In this document: positions 10,756 to 20,944 of the stretch, in pieces
Layout: each line of letters starts with the position of its first letter
Position numbering within the stretch: the first letter of the stretch is position 1
NCBI RefSeq assembly: GCF_027925305.1
Contig: NZ_BSDR01000001.1
Span: 1,515,001 to 1,579,000, forward strand
DNA length: 64,000 bases
Origin: Desulforhabdus amnigena
GTDB taxonomy: Bacteria; Desulfobacterota; Syntrophobacteria; Syntrophobacterales; Syntrophobacteraceae
Reading direction: 5' to 3'
Position numbers and translations under genes: made by a program
Notes under the pieces: model-generated
The model's database searches: none
What the model was told of the DNA's origin: nothing
What the model saw: only the letters and a program-made list of their open reading frames with translations

Positions 10756-11694
10756 ATGGAAACATTGCCCAAATGTTTGCTGCTCCCCGTCGACGGCAGT
10801 CAGGAATCTCTCAGGCCCGCCCAGTTTCTGGCAGACCTCTATCCCCAACGGGATACGATCGACATCATCCTTTGCTATTTCCTGCCACCCCTTCCCCCTA
10901 TTTATCGGCAAAGACCCGATTCCCCCGAGATGTATGCAAAATTGAAAGCGATGCAAACAGTGCGTGATAAAAATAAGCGGTCCATTCTGGACCGTGCCAG
11001 GGAATTTCTCATAAGCATCGGGTTTTCCGGGGAGCATATTCAGGAGCATGTCGAAGAGAAGGCCCTCAGCGTGGGCAGGCAAACCTGCATATTGGCGGAG
11101 CGCAAAAAGGTGGACGCCGTTCTTGTTCAAAAGCAAGTCGTCAGAAGTCTGGAAGATTTTCTGTCCTCAGACATTTCCTCCGCTCTGCTGCAGCATTGTC
11201 TGACGAGTCCCATATGGTTGATAGACGGCAACGTCGACCCAAGCCGGGCGGTGATACTCCTGGAAGATGAGCATACATCCTTTAGAGCCGTGGACCATGC
11301 GGCGTTCATGCTGGAGGAAACCGATACGCACATCACTCTTCTCTACCTTGCTAAATCCGTCAAGGCGGCTTTGAAATGCCCGGCTTTTTCTCTTGATGCG
11401 GAAATGGGAGAATGGCTGAAATCGAGCGCGGGAAAGGATGTATTGCCGATTGTAATGGAAGCAAAAGCAATTTTGAAAGAGGGGGGCGTTTCTGAAGAAC
11501 GCCTGGATCTGACGGTGCTGCCTGGGAGGGGAAACAAAGCTTCCGAGGTCACATCTTATTGCAGGGAGGCGGGCATCGGCATTGTCGTCCTGGGCCATTC
11601 ACATCCCACCGGAATATGGAGTTTTCTCAAGAGCTCGGTCACTCAAAAAATGCTGACCGAGCTCCACGATATGGCCTTATGGATCAACCAATGA
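10756..11694 (+). CDS. tandem universal stress protein (UspA)
   Basis: A 312-residue protein built of two UspA-type domains. Each starts with a short strand followed by a P/D-x-S-type segment (LLPVDGSQESLRPAQFL and VILLEDEHTSFRAVDHA), and the second ends with the nucleotide-binding-like IVVLGHSHPTGIWSFLKSSVTQKML, which fits the G-x2-G-x9-G(S/T) loop pattern only loosely. The ATG has AAGGAG 8 bases upstream. It is convergent with secF with one base between the two stop codons. Precise role unknown; stress-related by family. Confidence 0.82.
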   Translation: METLPKCLLLPVDGSQESLRPAQFLADLYPQRDTIDIILCYFLPPLPPIYRQRPDSPEMYAKLKAMQTVRDKNKRSILDRAREFLISIGFSGEHIQEHVEEKALSVGRQTCILAERKKVDAVLVQKQVVRSLEDFLSSDISSALLQHCLTSPIWLIDGNVDPSRAVILLEDEHTSFRAVDHAAFMLEETDTHITLLYLAKSVKAALKCPAFSLDAEMGEWLKSSAGKDVLPIVMEAKAILKEGGVSEERLDLTVLPGRGNKASEVTSYCREAGIGIVVLGHSHPTGIWSFLKSSVTQKMLTELHDMALWINQ

Positions 11695-11695
11695 T

Positions 11696-12760
11696 CTATG
11701 CTTTGGCATGTTTTGCCGCAGGACTTCGCTTCTTGAGATCTTCATACAGAATCAGCAGAGGACTGGCCACATAAATGGAAGAATAGGTTCCCGTGATGAT
11801 GCCGATGAGAAGGGCGAAGGAGAAGTCGTGAATGACCGTACCCCCCAGTACGAACAGGCATCCCGCGACGAGGAGCACTGTACCCGAAGTCAGGATGGTC
11901 CGGCTCAGGGTCTGGTTGATACTCATATTGATGATATCCTTGAAGTCTTCTTTCCGGCTTTTCCTGTAATTCTCACGAATACGGTCGTAGACGATGATTG
12001 TGTCGTTGAGGGAAAAACCCACGAGGGTCAAAATGGCCGCAAGCACTTCCAGGGTAAATTCCTTGTTGGTCAGAGCGAAGACCCCCACGGTAATGAGTAC
12101 ATCATGGATGAGGGAGAGCACCGCTCCCAAGGCATAAGGCAACTTGAGAAACCAGCAGAGGACAAGGGTCACCAGCAAGGCACCCACAATGAGGTAAACG
12201 ACCCCCACGCCGAGCGCTTCCAGCAGGTAGACCCCCACGATGAGTACGGCCACCATGATTCCGCTGCTGGCCCATTTGAACTCAAATCGTCCGGATATGT
12301 AAATGGCAATGAAAAGCAACGCATAGTAGATGGCAAAGAGGGCCTTTTGCCGCAAATCGTGTCCCACCTTGGGCCCTACCATTTCGACACGCATTACAGT
12401 CACCTGCCCTTCGCCGTAGGCCTTTTCCAGGGCGGACTGGACCGTTTCGGAAAGACTCTGAACCTCGGAGCTCATCATCCCCGCACGAATGAGGTATTCA
12501 TTGTCCTTGGCAGCACCGATCTGCTGTACAGTACTTTGAGAAATCAGGTCCTTCAGTGCTGAACGGATCTCATCGGGACTGGTTGTCTTCTTGAACTGAA
12601 CCTGAATCAAGGTGCCGCCGGAAAAATCCACACCGAGATTGAGGCCCCCTCGATAAATGAGCGCACACAAACCAAGTAAAATCAATATACTGGAAAGCAC
12701 AAATGCCTTATAGCGATTTCCTACGAAATTCAGATTGATATCGGGTCTGATCCATTCCAT
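11696..12760 (-). CDS. secF: protein translocase subunit SecF
   Basis: SecF works with SecD to pull exported proteins across the membrane using the proton gradient. The 354-residue protein has the first transmembrane segment after FVGNRYKAFVLS, the motif LGVDFSGGT, a periplasmic loop, and five C-terminal transmembrane segments including SLNDTIIVYDRIRENYR and NQTLSRTILTSGT. It is the last gene of yajC-secD-secF, with secD ending 26 bases upstream on the same strand. Confidence 0.96.
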   Translation of the reverse strand: MEWIRPDINLNFVGNRYKAFVLSSILILLGLCALIYRGGLNLGVDFSGGTLIQVQFKKTTSPDEIRSALKDLISQSTVQQIGAAKDNEYLIRAGMMSSEVQSLSETVQSALEKAYGEGQVTVMRVEMVGPKVGHDLRQKALFAIYYALLFIAIYISGRFEFKWASSGIMVAVLIVGVYLLEALGVGVVYLIVGALLVTLVLCWFLKLPYALGAVLSLIHDVLITVGVFALTNKEFTLEVLAAILTLVGFSLNDTIIVYDRIRENYRKSRKEDFKDIINMSINQTLSRTILTSGTVLLVAGCLFVLGGTVIHDFSFALLIGIITGTYSSIYVASPLLILYEDLKKRSPAAKHAKA

Positions 12761-12786
12761 TCCGTCTACTCCTTGGTTCTAGAAAG

Positions 12787-14385
12787 CTAGATGCTCAGCG
12801 TACGCATGCGACGTTCACTCAACAAGTAATCGAAGATAATGCGTGTTACGACGATTGCGGTAAACAAGTTTGCGACAAGACCGATGGAGAGGGTAACCGC
12901 AAACCCCCGGATAGGGCCGGTCCCGAACTGAAAGAGAACCAAGGCGGCGATCAGGGTCGTGATATTGGCGTCGATAATGGTGACCGTAGCCTTGCTGTAC
13001 CCGGCGTCAAGGGCCGCCCGGGGTGTTTTGCCCAGTCTCATTTCTTCGCGTATGCGTTCATAGATGAGCACGTTGGCATCGACGGCCATACCGATGGTGA
13101 GAGCAATACCTGCAATACCCGGAAGCGTCAGCGTTGCTCCGAATGCGGCAAGTCCGGCGAGAATCAGAATAATATTCATGACGAGGGCCACATCCGCCAC
13201 GACACCCGACAGCTTGTAATAAATGACCATGAAAAAGATGATGGAAATACCCCCCACCAAGCAGGCAAGCAACCCTTTCTGAATGGAGTCTTTTCCAAGA
13301 GCGGGACCCACCGTCCGCTGCTCTAGAATTTTAACGGGCGCGGGCAGCGCGCCGGCTCGCAGCACAATGGCCAGGTCCCGGGCCTCTTCCATGGAAAAGG
13401 ACCCGGTGATACTGGCGCGTCCCCCGCTGATCTTTTCCTGAATGACGGGAGCGGAGTAAACGACACCGTCCAGTACGATGGCAAGCTGCTTTTTCACATT
13501 GGCTTCGGTGACACGTTCGAAGATCCGTCCTCCCTGCTGATCGAAAGTCAGAGAAACGTAAGGCGTATTGTATTGAGTATCGATCTGGACCTGAGCATTG
13601 GTGATGTATTCGCCCGTCATGAGGGTGCGGTCTTTCAGGGCGATCTGACTCTGATAGGTCTGCCCGGTCGTCTTGTCTTCACGCTTCATGGTGTAGACTT
13701 TTACTCCGGCTGGAATCTTGCCGTCCTTTATATCCTGCGGCGTCACACCTTCCGCCACCAGTTTGAATTCCAACAGCGCCGTTTTACCGATGAGAGCGAC
13801 CGCACGCTGAGGCTCTTTCACACCGGGAAGCTGGATGAGAATTCGATCTTCCCCTTCAGGGCGAATATCGGGTTCACTCACGCCAAATTGATCGATACGG
13901 TTCCGGATCGTTTCCAAACCCTGAGCGACCGCCATCTTTTTGGTACGCTCCACTTCAGTCGGCTTCATGGCCAAAGTCACTTTCATGCCCTCAGCGCCGG
14001 TTTCTCCACTTTTCCATTCCAGGGTGGGAAAGTCTTTATCCAGGATATCCTTGAGCTGATTCTGCTGGTCAACACCAGGCAATTGGATTTCAATGTTCAG
14101 ATCCTTTGCCCTGGTAATCTGAGTGAAGGCAACATGCTGTTCACGGAGAGTCTCTTTGAGGTCTTCAGCGAGACGCTCCAGCGTACTCTCCACCGCCTTA
14201 TCCGACTCGACCTCCAGCACCAGATGCATACCGCCCTGGAGGTCGAGACCGAGATGGATTTTTTCCGTGGGAAAGATCTTGGTCCACCATGAAGGTAAAG
14301 ACGAGCTCAAGGTTGGCACCAGATAAACGATCCCTGCGATCAGGATCGCAACTACCATCAGTGTACGCCATTGAAGATTTTTCAA
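12787..14385 (-). CDS. secD: protein translocase subunit SecD
   Basis: SecD shows LGLDLQGGMHLVLEV, the periplasmic P1 region with RNRIDQFGVSEPDI and QLPGVKEPQRA, the conserved VYSAPVI and GRASITGSF segments, and a six-helix RND-like membrane part with GMAVDANVLIYERIREE. I prefer the TTG at 14385 (532 residues, preceded by GGGGGGAAT) over an upstream TTG at 14400 that lacks a ribosome-binding site. About 200 bases separate it from yajC. That gap includes a TATAAT hexamer near 14458-14463 on the minus strand, but no good -35 box at the normal spacing. Confidence 0.95.
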   Translation of the reverse strand: MKNLQWRTLMVVAILIAGIVYLVPTLSSSLPSWWTKIFPTEKIHLGLDLQGGMHLVLEVESDKAVESTLERLAEDLKETLREQHVAFTQITRAKDLNIEIQLPGVDQQNQLKDILDKDFPTLEWKSGETGAEGMKVTLAMKPTEVERTKKMAVAQGLETIRNRIDQFGVSEPDIRPEGEDRILIQLPGVKEPQRAVALIGKTALLEFKLVAEGVTPQDIKDGKIPAGVKVYTMKREDKTTGQTYQSQIALKDRTLMTGEYITNAQVQIDTQYNTPYVSLTFDQQGGRIFERVTEANVKKQLAIVLDGVVYSAPVIQEKISGGRASITGSFSMEEARDLAIVLRAGALPAPVKILEQRTVGPALGKDSIQKGLLACLVGGISIIFFMVIYYKLSGVVADVALVMNIILILAGLAAFGATLTLPGIAGIALTIGMAVDANVLIYERIREEMRLGKTPRAALDAGYSKATVTIIDANITTLIAALVLFQFGTGPIRGFAVTLSIGLVANLFTAIVVTRIIFDYLLSERRMRTLSI

Positions 14386-14613
14386 ACCGATTCCCCCCAA
14401 AAGCTTTTAGAGCCTGACCGAAAAGCCGTTTTTGAAAGCGGCAAACGTCTTCCCTTCATTATAAAATTCTGTCGTGTATTGAATTGATGAAGGCACTTGG
14501 TATTCTCAGGCAGACTCTTCTATGAGTCCTGATTCGACAGAAAGGGACACCTCCCTGACAACTGAAATGTGCCCCCCATGTCCTTTGACGATATGCAATG
14601 ACAGGAATGAAAT

Positions 14614-14955
14614 TTACTCGGCAGTCTCGCCTTTGCCAAGTACTGCCGCAATATAGCCCCGCTGCACCTTCACTCGAACCTTATCGGCGATTTCCAACGT
14701 TACGACAGTATCGGTCATGCCCGTAATCGTTCCCTGGAGCCCCCCCTGGGTGAGCACCCGGTCCCCTTTTTGCAAATTGGAGAGCATGTTCCGGTGTTCC
14801 TTCTGCTTTTTCTGCTGGGGTCTTATGAGGAGAAAGTAGAAGATCACAACCATTAAAAGCAGAGGGGCAAAAGCGGCCAAACCACCTCCAGCCTGTCCTC
14901 CTGCGCCACCTTGCCCTCCAACACCCATCGCGTACGCTATACTAGCCCACTCCAT
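14614..14955 (-). CDS. yajC: preprotein translocase subunit YajC
   Basis: YajC is a single-span membrane partner of SecDF. The 113-residue product has a Gly-rich lead (MGVGGQGGAGGQAGGG), a transmembrane segment (FAPLLLMVVIFYFLLIRP) and the family hallmark RPQQKKQKEHRNML followed by GDRVLTQGGLQGTI. I chose the ATG at 14955 (MEWASIAYAMG) because GGAGG lies just upstream; the longer frame adds 19 residues with no family support. Confidence 0.94.
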   Translation of the reverse strand: MEWASIAYAMGVGGQGGAGGQAGGGLAAFAPLLLMVVIFYFLLIRPQQKKQKEHRNMLSNLQKGDRVLTQGGLQGTITGMTDTVVTLEIADKVRVKVQRGYIAAVLGKGETAE

Positions 14956-15420
14956 GCGTTCCTCCATGAATAGTTGAACTGAACGAGAACTAAAATTCGG
15001 TTTCCAACTCACCCGGCAATCACCCTCAAGGGTGATTTACGCAACCATAGTGAAATATTTCCTTCACTCCCCCATGACCCGATGGGTCATAGCGAAGCAT
15101 GAAAAGGTAGATCTTGTTTCATTCCCAACATGAAAGCATCGGGTAGGAAAACCCAAGCTACCATTTCATATAAAAAGAAAGGCTCATATAAACGACATTT
15201 TATGAGTTTTGTCAACGGGCCAAAATCATTAAATCCCTTTTGCCGCGCTTCGGTTGCCGATACATTTGAAATAGCAGACAGTTAAATCGTGGGCTTAAAA
15301 AAAACACTTCAGCCTCCTCGTTTCCGGTCGACTTGCACAAAGTGGAGGAGGAGCATATAAACGATGTCATCAAAATACAAGATGACCCGGGAGATTTCAA
15401 AAAACACAGAAGGAGCAAGT
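14956..15420. other. divergent intergenic region yajC-cysQ
   Basis: This A+T-rich divergent region should contain the promoters of yajC (leftward) and cysQ (rightward). It holds the palindrome noted at 15069-15089. An alternative cysQ start (ATG at 15364, with GGAGGAGG upstream) falls at its right end. I see no RNA gene. Confidence 0.4.
15069..15089. repeat. palindromic 21-mer shared with 47199-47219
   Basis: The block CCCCCATGACCCGATGGGTCA contains a near-perfect palindrome (TGACCC..GGGTCA). The same 21 bases occur in inverted orientation at 47199-47219 with one mismatch. It could be an operator or a dispersed palindromic repeat; both copies are intergenic. Confidence 0.5.
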
Positions 15421-16239
15421 GTGATCGACCTTGATTTTTTAGAAAATCTGGCCCGCAAGGCCGGCGAATCCATCATGCAAGTCTATGAGACGGACTTCAG
15501 TGTGCAGCAGAAGGAGGACAAATCCCCTCTCACTCTGGCAGACTTACGTTCCCATGAGGTGATCGTTTCAGGCCTTCAGTCCCACTACCCCGATATTCCC
15601 GTTCTTTCGGAAGAAGGCAGAGCGATCCCCTATAGTACACGAAGAAAATGGGCCCGGTTCTGGTGCGTGGATCCTCTGGACGGGACCAAGGAATTCGTCA
15701 AACGGGACGGAGAATTCACCGTCAATATCGCTTTGATAGAGGGAACGACCCCCGTGTTGGGAATCATATACATTCCCGTCGCTCAATGTCTTTACATGGG
15801 GAAGATGGGAAGCGGCTGCTGGGAAACCACAAAAGGGGAACGCAGGAAGCTGCATGTCCAACGCCCCCGCACGAACGCGCCGGTACGGGTACTCATGAGC
15901 CGCCACCATCCATCACCTCACCTGGACGAAATCCTCGATGCCCTGCCCGCTTATGAACCCATCAAGCGTGGAAGCGCCCTCAAGTTCTGTGCGCTGGCAA
16001 AGGGGGAAGCCGATTTCTATCCGCGCACCGGACCTACCTCGGAATGGGATACCGCAGCAGGGCATGCGATTGTCGCCGCAGCGGGGGGAGTGATGGTGAA
16101 TCTCCAGGGAAAACCCTTCACATACAACAAGGAAAGCCTGACCAACGGCCCTTTTCTTGCCGCCCCCAGCCTGGAATGGCTCCAGGAAACAGGCGTTCTT
16201 CAAAGGGCGTCATCCATGAAACTCGACGAATCGTCATAA
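15421..16239 (+). CDS. cysQ: 3'(2'),5'-bisphosphate nucleotidase (CysQ)
   Basis: CysQ dephosphorylates 3'-phosphoadenosine 5'-phosphate, recycling the by-product of sulfate assimilation. Inositol-monophosphatase-fold motifs are present: SEEG, the metal-binding WCVDPLDGTKEFVKRDGEFTVNIAL, and GPTSEWDTAAGHAIVAAAGG. I chose the GTG at 15421 (AAGGAG 5 bases upstream) because IDLDFLENLARKAG then aligns with the usual N-terminus, giving 272 residues. The ATG at 15364 is also preceded by a good ribosome-binding site and would add 19 residues. The 3' end overlaps the convergent comF by 40 bases. Confidence 0.93.
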   Translation: MIDLDFLENLARKAGESIMQVYETDFSVQQKEDKSPLTLADLRSHEVIVSGLQSHYPDIPVLSEEGRAIPYSTRRKWARFWCVDPLDGTKEFVKRDGEFTVNIALIEGTTPVLGIIYIPVAQCLYMGKMGSGCWETTKGERRKLHVQRPRTNAPVRVLMSRHHPSPHLDEILDALPAYEPIKRGSALKFCALAKGEADFYPRTGPTSEWDTAAGHAIVAAAGGVMVNLQGKPFTYNKESLTNGPFLAAPSLEWLQETGVLQRASSMKLDESS

Positions 16240-17060
16240 CTCTTTTTCCAGTCGGGCAGGGCCCTGGAGACGGTCAGCGCATGAATTTCAGCGGCTCCAC
16301 TCTCTTTGAGAACCTTGGCACATTCATTGAGAGTGGTGCCCGTGGTGAAAACATCGTCGATCATCAAGACGATTCGTCCCCTTATTTCCGAGGACAGGGA
16401 AACTTGAAAAGCCCCTTTGACATTCTCCAGCCTTTGGCTGCGGTTCAACCGAGTCTGAGGTGCCGTCCAAAATCTGCGGACCAGAACGTCGAAACGGACA
16501 GGCACACCAAGACGTCGGGCCATCACGCCGGCAATGAGCGCTGCCTGATTGAACCCTCGCTCACGTACCCGTTTGACATGCAGGGGAACCGGCACGATGA
16601 TCTGAGCTCGAGGCGCCTGTTCCCGTTCGATGGTCCTGAGCAGAAGCTCGGCAAGTGCGGGAACCCAGTGCAGATGCCCTCCGAATTTCAGTTCATGGAT
16701 GTGTTCCCGAACGATCCCCGCGTGTTGAACCGCCGAGCGGGCATAGTCGAAGGAAAAAGTGGACAGAAGGCAATCCCCGCAGAGGTGATCGGGAGAGGAA
16801 GGGCTTTTGGGAAAAGGCCGGCCGCATTGCGGGCAGATGGGGGACGAGATCCAGGGGATTTTTTCCAGGCAGGATTCACACCAGAATCCCTCATGATGTA
16901 GAAGCCACTTTCTCCCGCACCCGGCACAAGGAATTGGAAAGCAAAGATCCAGAAAGGACCTTCCCAGCCCTTTGAGGTGTCTCAACGCCTTTTCGAAGCT
17001 CCATTTTGGACGGAGTACCGACGATTTCAGTTCCACCGGCGGTGCCATCAAATCCTCCAC
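16200..17060 (-). CDS. ComF family phosphoribosyltransferase
   Basis: This 286-residue protein has an N-terminal zinc-finger region (CAGCGRKW, CESC, CPQCGRPF, CGDC) and a C-terminal PRT domain with VPVPLHVKRVRERGFNQA and the PRPP loop VLMIDDVFTTGTTLNECA. ComF proteins take part in DNA uptake in competent species, but the bacterial family is widespread and its general role is unsettled. Its end overlaps the 3' end of cysQ on the opposite strand. I see no competence genes nearby. Confidence 0.9.
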   Translation of the reverse strand: MEDLMAPPVELKSSVLRPKWSFEKALRHLKGLGRSFLDLCFPIPCAGCGRKWLLHHEGFWCESCLEKIPWISSPICPQCGRPFPKSPSSPDHLCGDCLLSTFSFDYARSAVQHAGIVREHIHELKFGGHLHWVPALAELLLRTIEREQAPRAQIIVPVPLHVKRVRERGFNQAALIAGVMARRLGVPVRFDVLVRRFWTAPQTRLNRSQRLENVKGAFQVSLSSEIRGRIVLMIDDVFTTGTTLNECAKVLKESGAAEIHALTVSRALPDWKKSYDDSSSFMDDAL

Positions 17061-17120
17061 ATGAAAGGAGGATTTGATGGGATTCCCGATTTAGAGGAGG
17101 TTTCTGAAAGCATGACGAAA

Positions 17121-18368
17121 TCATTCGCCCAGGTGGCTGATGATCGCCTGGCCAAATTCAGAACATTTAACCTCCCTAGCCCCTTCCATCTGCCGCGCCA
17201 GGTCATAAGTCACGACTCTGGATTGAATCGTTTTTTCCAGGGCTTTTTCAATCAAATGAGCGGCTTCCACCCAGCCGAGGTGCTCCAGCATCATGACTCC
17301 CGACAGAATCAGGGAGCCCGGATTCACCTTGTCCATTCCCGCATACTTGGGAGCCGTTCCGTGGGTCGCCTCAAAAATGGCGCATCCATCCCCGATATTT
17401 GCTCCAGGCGCCATCCCGAGGCCGCCCACTTGCGCCGCGAGCGCATCCGACAGGTAATCGCCGTTCAAATTTGGGGTGGCCAGCACCTGGTATTCTTCAG
17501 GTCTCAGCAAGGCCTGCTGGAACATGGAATCGGCGATGCGGTCCTTGATGACCACACGACCGCTGGGGTTCTTCCCATCATATTTTTCCCACAATTCCGA
17601 CTCCGTCACCGTCTCTGAAGCAAATTCCGCCGCAGCCAGTTCATACCCCCAGTTCCTGAAGGCCCCTTCGGTATACTTCATGATATTTCCCTTGTGCACC
17701 AGAGTGACGGAATTCAGCTTCCGGTCGAGAGCATAGCGGATGGCCCGCCGTACCAACCGGTGAGTTCCGAAACGGCTCATGGGCTTGATTCCGATGCCCG
17801 GGTTCTTGGGAAGTTTGACCCCAAATTCCTTCTCCAGGATCGCACTCAGTCGTTCCGCTTCCTCAGACCCGGCCGGCCATTCAATCCCCGCATAGACATC
17901 TTCGGTGTTTTCACGAAACACGACCATATTGACTTTCTGAGGATCCTTCATCGGGGAGGGCACGCCCGAAAAGTATCGCACGGGACGGACACAGGCATAG
18001 AGATCCAGCACCTGCCTCAGGGTCACATTGAGACTTCGAATGCCTTCACCCACCGGTGTCGTCAAAGGCCCCTTTATGGCTATCACGCATTGGCGGATAG
18101 CCTCAAAGGTCCTTTCCGGAAGCCATTCCCCCGTTTCCCGTTTGGCTTTTTCGCCCGCAAGGAGCTCGTACCAGTGAATTTTTCTTTTACCACCGTAGGC
18201 TTTTGTGACGGCTGCGTCCATGACGGCTTGAGAAGCGGCCCAAATGTCCGGTCCTACGCCATCGCCCTCGATGAACCCGATATTTGGATCTGAAGGCACG
18301 TTCAGACTCAAATCCTTTTCCACCGTTATCCATGTTCCCGTCGCTCTTTGATCTACCATGGCATTCAC
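17121..18368 (-). CDS. icd: NADP-dependent isocitrate dehydrogenase
   Basis: Icd oxidatively decarboxylates isocitrate to 2-oxoglutarate. The 415-residue protein has the opening [16 protein letters not shown], the substrate loop [19 protein letters not shown] (with the Ser/Asn/Arg residues that bind isocitrate and control activity), [14 protein letters not shown], and the metal/NADP segment [19 protein letters not shown] followed by [17 protein letters not shown]. Length matches the bacterial Icd family. It is followed by comF and preceded by prmA; no metabolic operon partner is visible. Confidence 0.96.
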   Translation of the reverse strand: MNAMVDQRATGTWITVEKDLSLNVPSDPNIGFIEGDGVGPDIWAASQAVMDAAVTKAYGGKRKIHWYELLAGEKAKRETGEWLPERTFEAIRQCVIAIKGPLTTPVGEGIRSLNVTLRQVLDLYACVRPVRYFSGVPSPMKDPQKVNMVVFRENTEDVYAGIEWPAGSEEAERLSAILEKEFGVKLPKNPGIGIKPMSRFGTHRLVRRAIRYALDRKLNSVTLVHKGNIMKYTEGAFRNWGYELAAAEFASETVTESELWEKYDGKNPSGRVVIKDRIADSMFQQALLRPEEYQVLATPNLNGDYLSDALAAQVGGLGMAPGANIGDGCAIFEATHGTAPKYAGMDKVNPGSLILSGVMMLEHLGWVEAAHLIEKALEKTIQSRVVTYDLARQMEGAREVKCSEFGQAIISHLGE

Positions 18369-18380
18369 ATCCTTTCTGTA

Positions 18381-19250
18381 TCACTCAAAGGCCAAAAGGC
18401 ACCACTCCCCATCGGTCCTGGACCGAGTGAGTTTCATGCCCGCCTGTTCATAGGCCGCTTGAACATCCGCTTTTTGTTCAACCAAAATGCCGCTCAATAC
18501 CAATCGCCCGGAAGGCTCCACCCGCCGTACCATGGCGGAAGCCATTTCAATCAAGGGAATGGATTGGATGTTGGAAATGACAACACTGTATCGTTCTTTG
18601 ACGTCTGCGACCGTAGTCACCTCAAGTTGAATCTTATGAGACAGATGGTTCAACTCGAGGTTTTCGGCAGCCACTTCAATGGCCTCAGGGTCATTGTCGA
18701 TCCCCAACACCGGCTCAAATCCCAGAAGAGCGGAAGCCATAGCGAGAATCCCCGACCCCGTCCCCACATCCAGGAGCGATTTCCTTTCCATGTTTTTGAA
18801 TTCATGAACGCTTTCTTCAAGCCACTCCAGGCAGAGCCGGGTCGTTTCGTGGTGTCCCGTCCCAAAAGCCCGTCCCGGGTCTATCAGGATCACCCGATCG
18901 CCGGCGGCTGCATGCGGCTGCTCCCATGTGGGGCAGATGAGAAAATGTTTTCCCACTCGAAGCGGTTTGAAATGCTCCTTCCACCGGTCCGCCCAATCGT
19001 CGTCAAGCAGCAACGAAGTACGATATGTCGGCAGCATAGGCAGGGAATGGGACTCCTTTACAATCTTCAACAGGCTCCGAAGCTTCTCCTCACTCGCCTT
19101 CTGAAAGTCTTCCCCCGCCAGATAAAAACGCACTCCCTTTTCTATCAATTCCACACTCACGCCAAAGGCTTCAACCAGTTCCGCGGCCAGATCATCCAAA
19201 ACATCCATCCCACAAAAAATTTCAATACAAATCCACTTTTTTTCCATCAC
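18381..19250 (-). CDS. prmA: ribosomal protein L11 methyltransferase
   Basis: PrmA trimethylates ribosomal protein L11. The 289-residue protein has the substrate-recognition N-domain (EIFCGMDVLDDLAAELVEAFG) and the SAM domain with DPGRAFGTGHHETTRLCLEWL and SLLDVGTGSGILAMASALLG, then a NIQS motif in place of the common NI(L)A-x-x-L. The stop lies 12 bases before the start of icd, so they may be co-transcribed. Confidence 0.92.
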   Translation of the reverse strand: MMEKKWICIEIFCGMDVLDDLAAELVEAFGVSVELIEKGVRFYLAGEDFQKASEEKLRSLLKIVKESHSLPMLPTYRTSLLLDDDWADRWKEHFKPLRVGKHFLICPTWEQPHAAAGDRVILIDPGRAFGTGHHETTRLCLEWLEESVHEFKNMERKSLLDVGTGSGILAMASALLGFEPVLGIDNDPEAIEVAAENLELNHLSHKIQLEVTTVADVKERYSVVISNIQSIPLIEMASAMVRRVEPSGRLVLSGILVEQKADVQAAYEQAGMKLTRSRTDGEWCLLAFE

Positions 19251-19339
19251 CGTCCTTCATCGTAACGATTGAACCCGCATCCCCTGATAACACCAATGGG
19301 TTATTCCAAAACAAGGTCGATCTTGAGGCAAGCAAAGAA

Positions 19340-20569
19340 TCAGGGGGATTCAAAGGGATGCCCGCTCAACCACCGCTCCATTCGATCGAAAGCTTCATGG
19401 ATCTCCGCTTCATTGCCTCCAAACGAAATGCGAATGAGATTTTCACCCGTAGGACCGAAGGCGGCCCCCGGAATGGTAATCACGCGGGCATCGTGCAGCA
19501 GTCGCAGAGCAAAGGTCATGGAGTCCACTCCGGGTATCTTGTAACGCATCATGAGGTAATAGGCCCCTCGGGGTTTGATGTAATCGAAATAATCTTCCAG
19601 CCGATCGAGCCGTTCACAAACCATATCCCGCCGGCCCTGGAGCGCGGTCCGTATCTCGGACACACATTCCTGAGGGCCTTCAAGAGCTGCCAGGGCGGCA
19701 AATTGTGAAAGGGTCGGCGCGCAGATGGCCATGGCATCATGGACTTTCATGATCTGGTCCAGAAGCCCTTCCGAACAGTAAACATACCCCACACGCCAAC
19801 CCGTCATGGCGTATTTCTTGGAAAAACTGTAGGTGGCGATCAACCGGTCCCGAAGCTCGGGCAGGGATGTCACACTGAAATGAGATTCATTGTCGTAGAC
19901 CAGAAAATCATAGGTTTCATCCGATATGACGAAAAAGTCGTGTTCCACCGCAAGCTCTGCCACCTTACGAAGGTCTTCCTCCGGGAAATTGGCTCCCGTG
20001 GGATTGTGAGGATTACAGAGCACAATGGCTTTCGTTCTTGGAGTGATCGCACGACGAATGCCTTCCACGTCCAACCGCCAGCTGGATTCATCAAGAGGAA
20101 CGAAAACCGGCACACCTTCAGCCAATAAAACCTGCTCGATATGCGACGCATAGTTGGGCGAGGGAAGAATCACTTCGTCCCCACGTTCGACGACCGTCAG
20201 AATGGCAGCGGACAGGGCTTCCATGGCTCCGACAGTGATGCAGATTTCCCTCTCCGGGTCGGCCTCGATACCGCATTGTACTCTCAGATGCCGAGCCACA
20301 GCCTCCCTCAGCTCCGGTAACCCGGGCCCCAGGGTGTACTTGCCCGATTGAGGGTTTTCTTTCATGGTCCGGCAGACAGCTTCTACAATATGGGGCGGCG
20401 TGGGGAAAGAAGGAATGCCCTGTCCCAGGGAAACGCACCCGCCCACCTTGGCGGCGATGAGAGGCATTTCCTTGATGGCCGATATATTGATCTGACTGAC
20501 TCTGTGACTGATGCCGCGTGTCCGGTATGTCTTTCCGGAAGCCACCAATGCAGAACGTAGAAACGTCAT
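19340..20569 (-). CDS. pyridoxal-phosphate aminotransferase, class I/II
   Basis: This 409-residue fold-type-I aminotransferase has SLGQGIPSFPTPPHIVEAV, the PLP-contact segments NPHNPTGANFP and SDETYDFLVYD, the Schiff-base lysine motif YSFSKKYAMTGWRVGY, and the carboxylate-binding RISFGG. I chose the ATG at 20569 because AAAGGAG lies 6 bases upstream; the longer frame to 20695 lacks support. It is probably an aspartate- or aromatic-type enzyme, but the substrate cannot be set from sequence alone. Confidence 0.93.
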   Translation of the reverse strand: MTFLRSALVASGKTYRTRGISHRVSQINISAIKEMPLIAAKVGGCVSLGQGIPSFPTPPHIVEAVCRTMKENPQSGKYTLGPGLPELREAVARHLRVQCGIEADPEREICITVGAMEALSAAILTVVERGDEVILPSPNYASHIEQVLLAEGVPVFVPLDESSWRLDVEGIRRAITPRTKAIVLCNPHNPTGANFPEEDLRKVAELAVEHDFFVISDETYDFLVYDNESHFSVTSLPELRDRLIATYSFSKKYAMTGWRVGYVYCSEGLLDQIMKVHDAMAICAPTLSQFAALAALEGPQECVSEIRTALQGRRDMVCERLDRLEDYFDYIKPRGAYYLMMRYKIPGVDSMTFALRLLHDARVITIPGAAFGPTGENLIRISFGGNEAEIHEAFDRMERWLSGHPFESP

Positions 20570-20944
20570 GCAAACTCCTTTGGATTCAGTAATGACAGGA
20601 TTCACGAATCGATGGATCAATGGTTGTAACATGGTGCGCTCGGCACAGTACCTGCGCGACCGCCGGACAGTATAGATCTTCGGCAGCCGGAGCACAACCG
20701 GTCAAAGGCTGTGAGAGATATTTCCCGTACAGAGGAAATTACGAGGGTATGTTTTTAAACCGATCGAGGCCGGGTTTCGTCCAGGGATGGATGCTTCTTC
20801 AGCAATGTTTCAAAGGTAACCGTTCACTGCCCTTGCACATCCGCAGATTATGCGGATGCCCCAGAAAGGGAAAAAGCCAATTTTTAAACTTTTCTTATTC
20901 TCTGCATCCTCCGCACCTTCTGCGGTGAACGCTTTACTCACCCC
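20570..20944. other. intergenic region before the aminotransferase gene
   Basis: About 370 bases upstream of the aminotransferase and downstream of the YbjQ pair (both on the minus strand). It contains short Pu/Py-rich stretches such as GCATCCTCCGCACCTTCTGCGG near 20901-20930, reminiscent of the dispersed CCGTG/CTCCG repeats elsewhere in the window. No gene is supported. Confidence 0.4.
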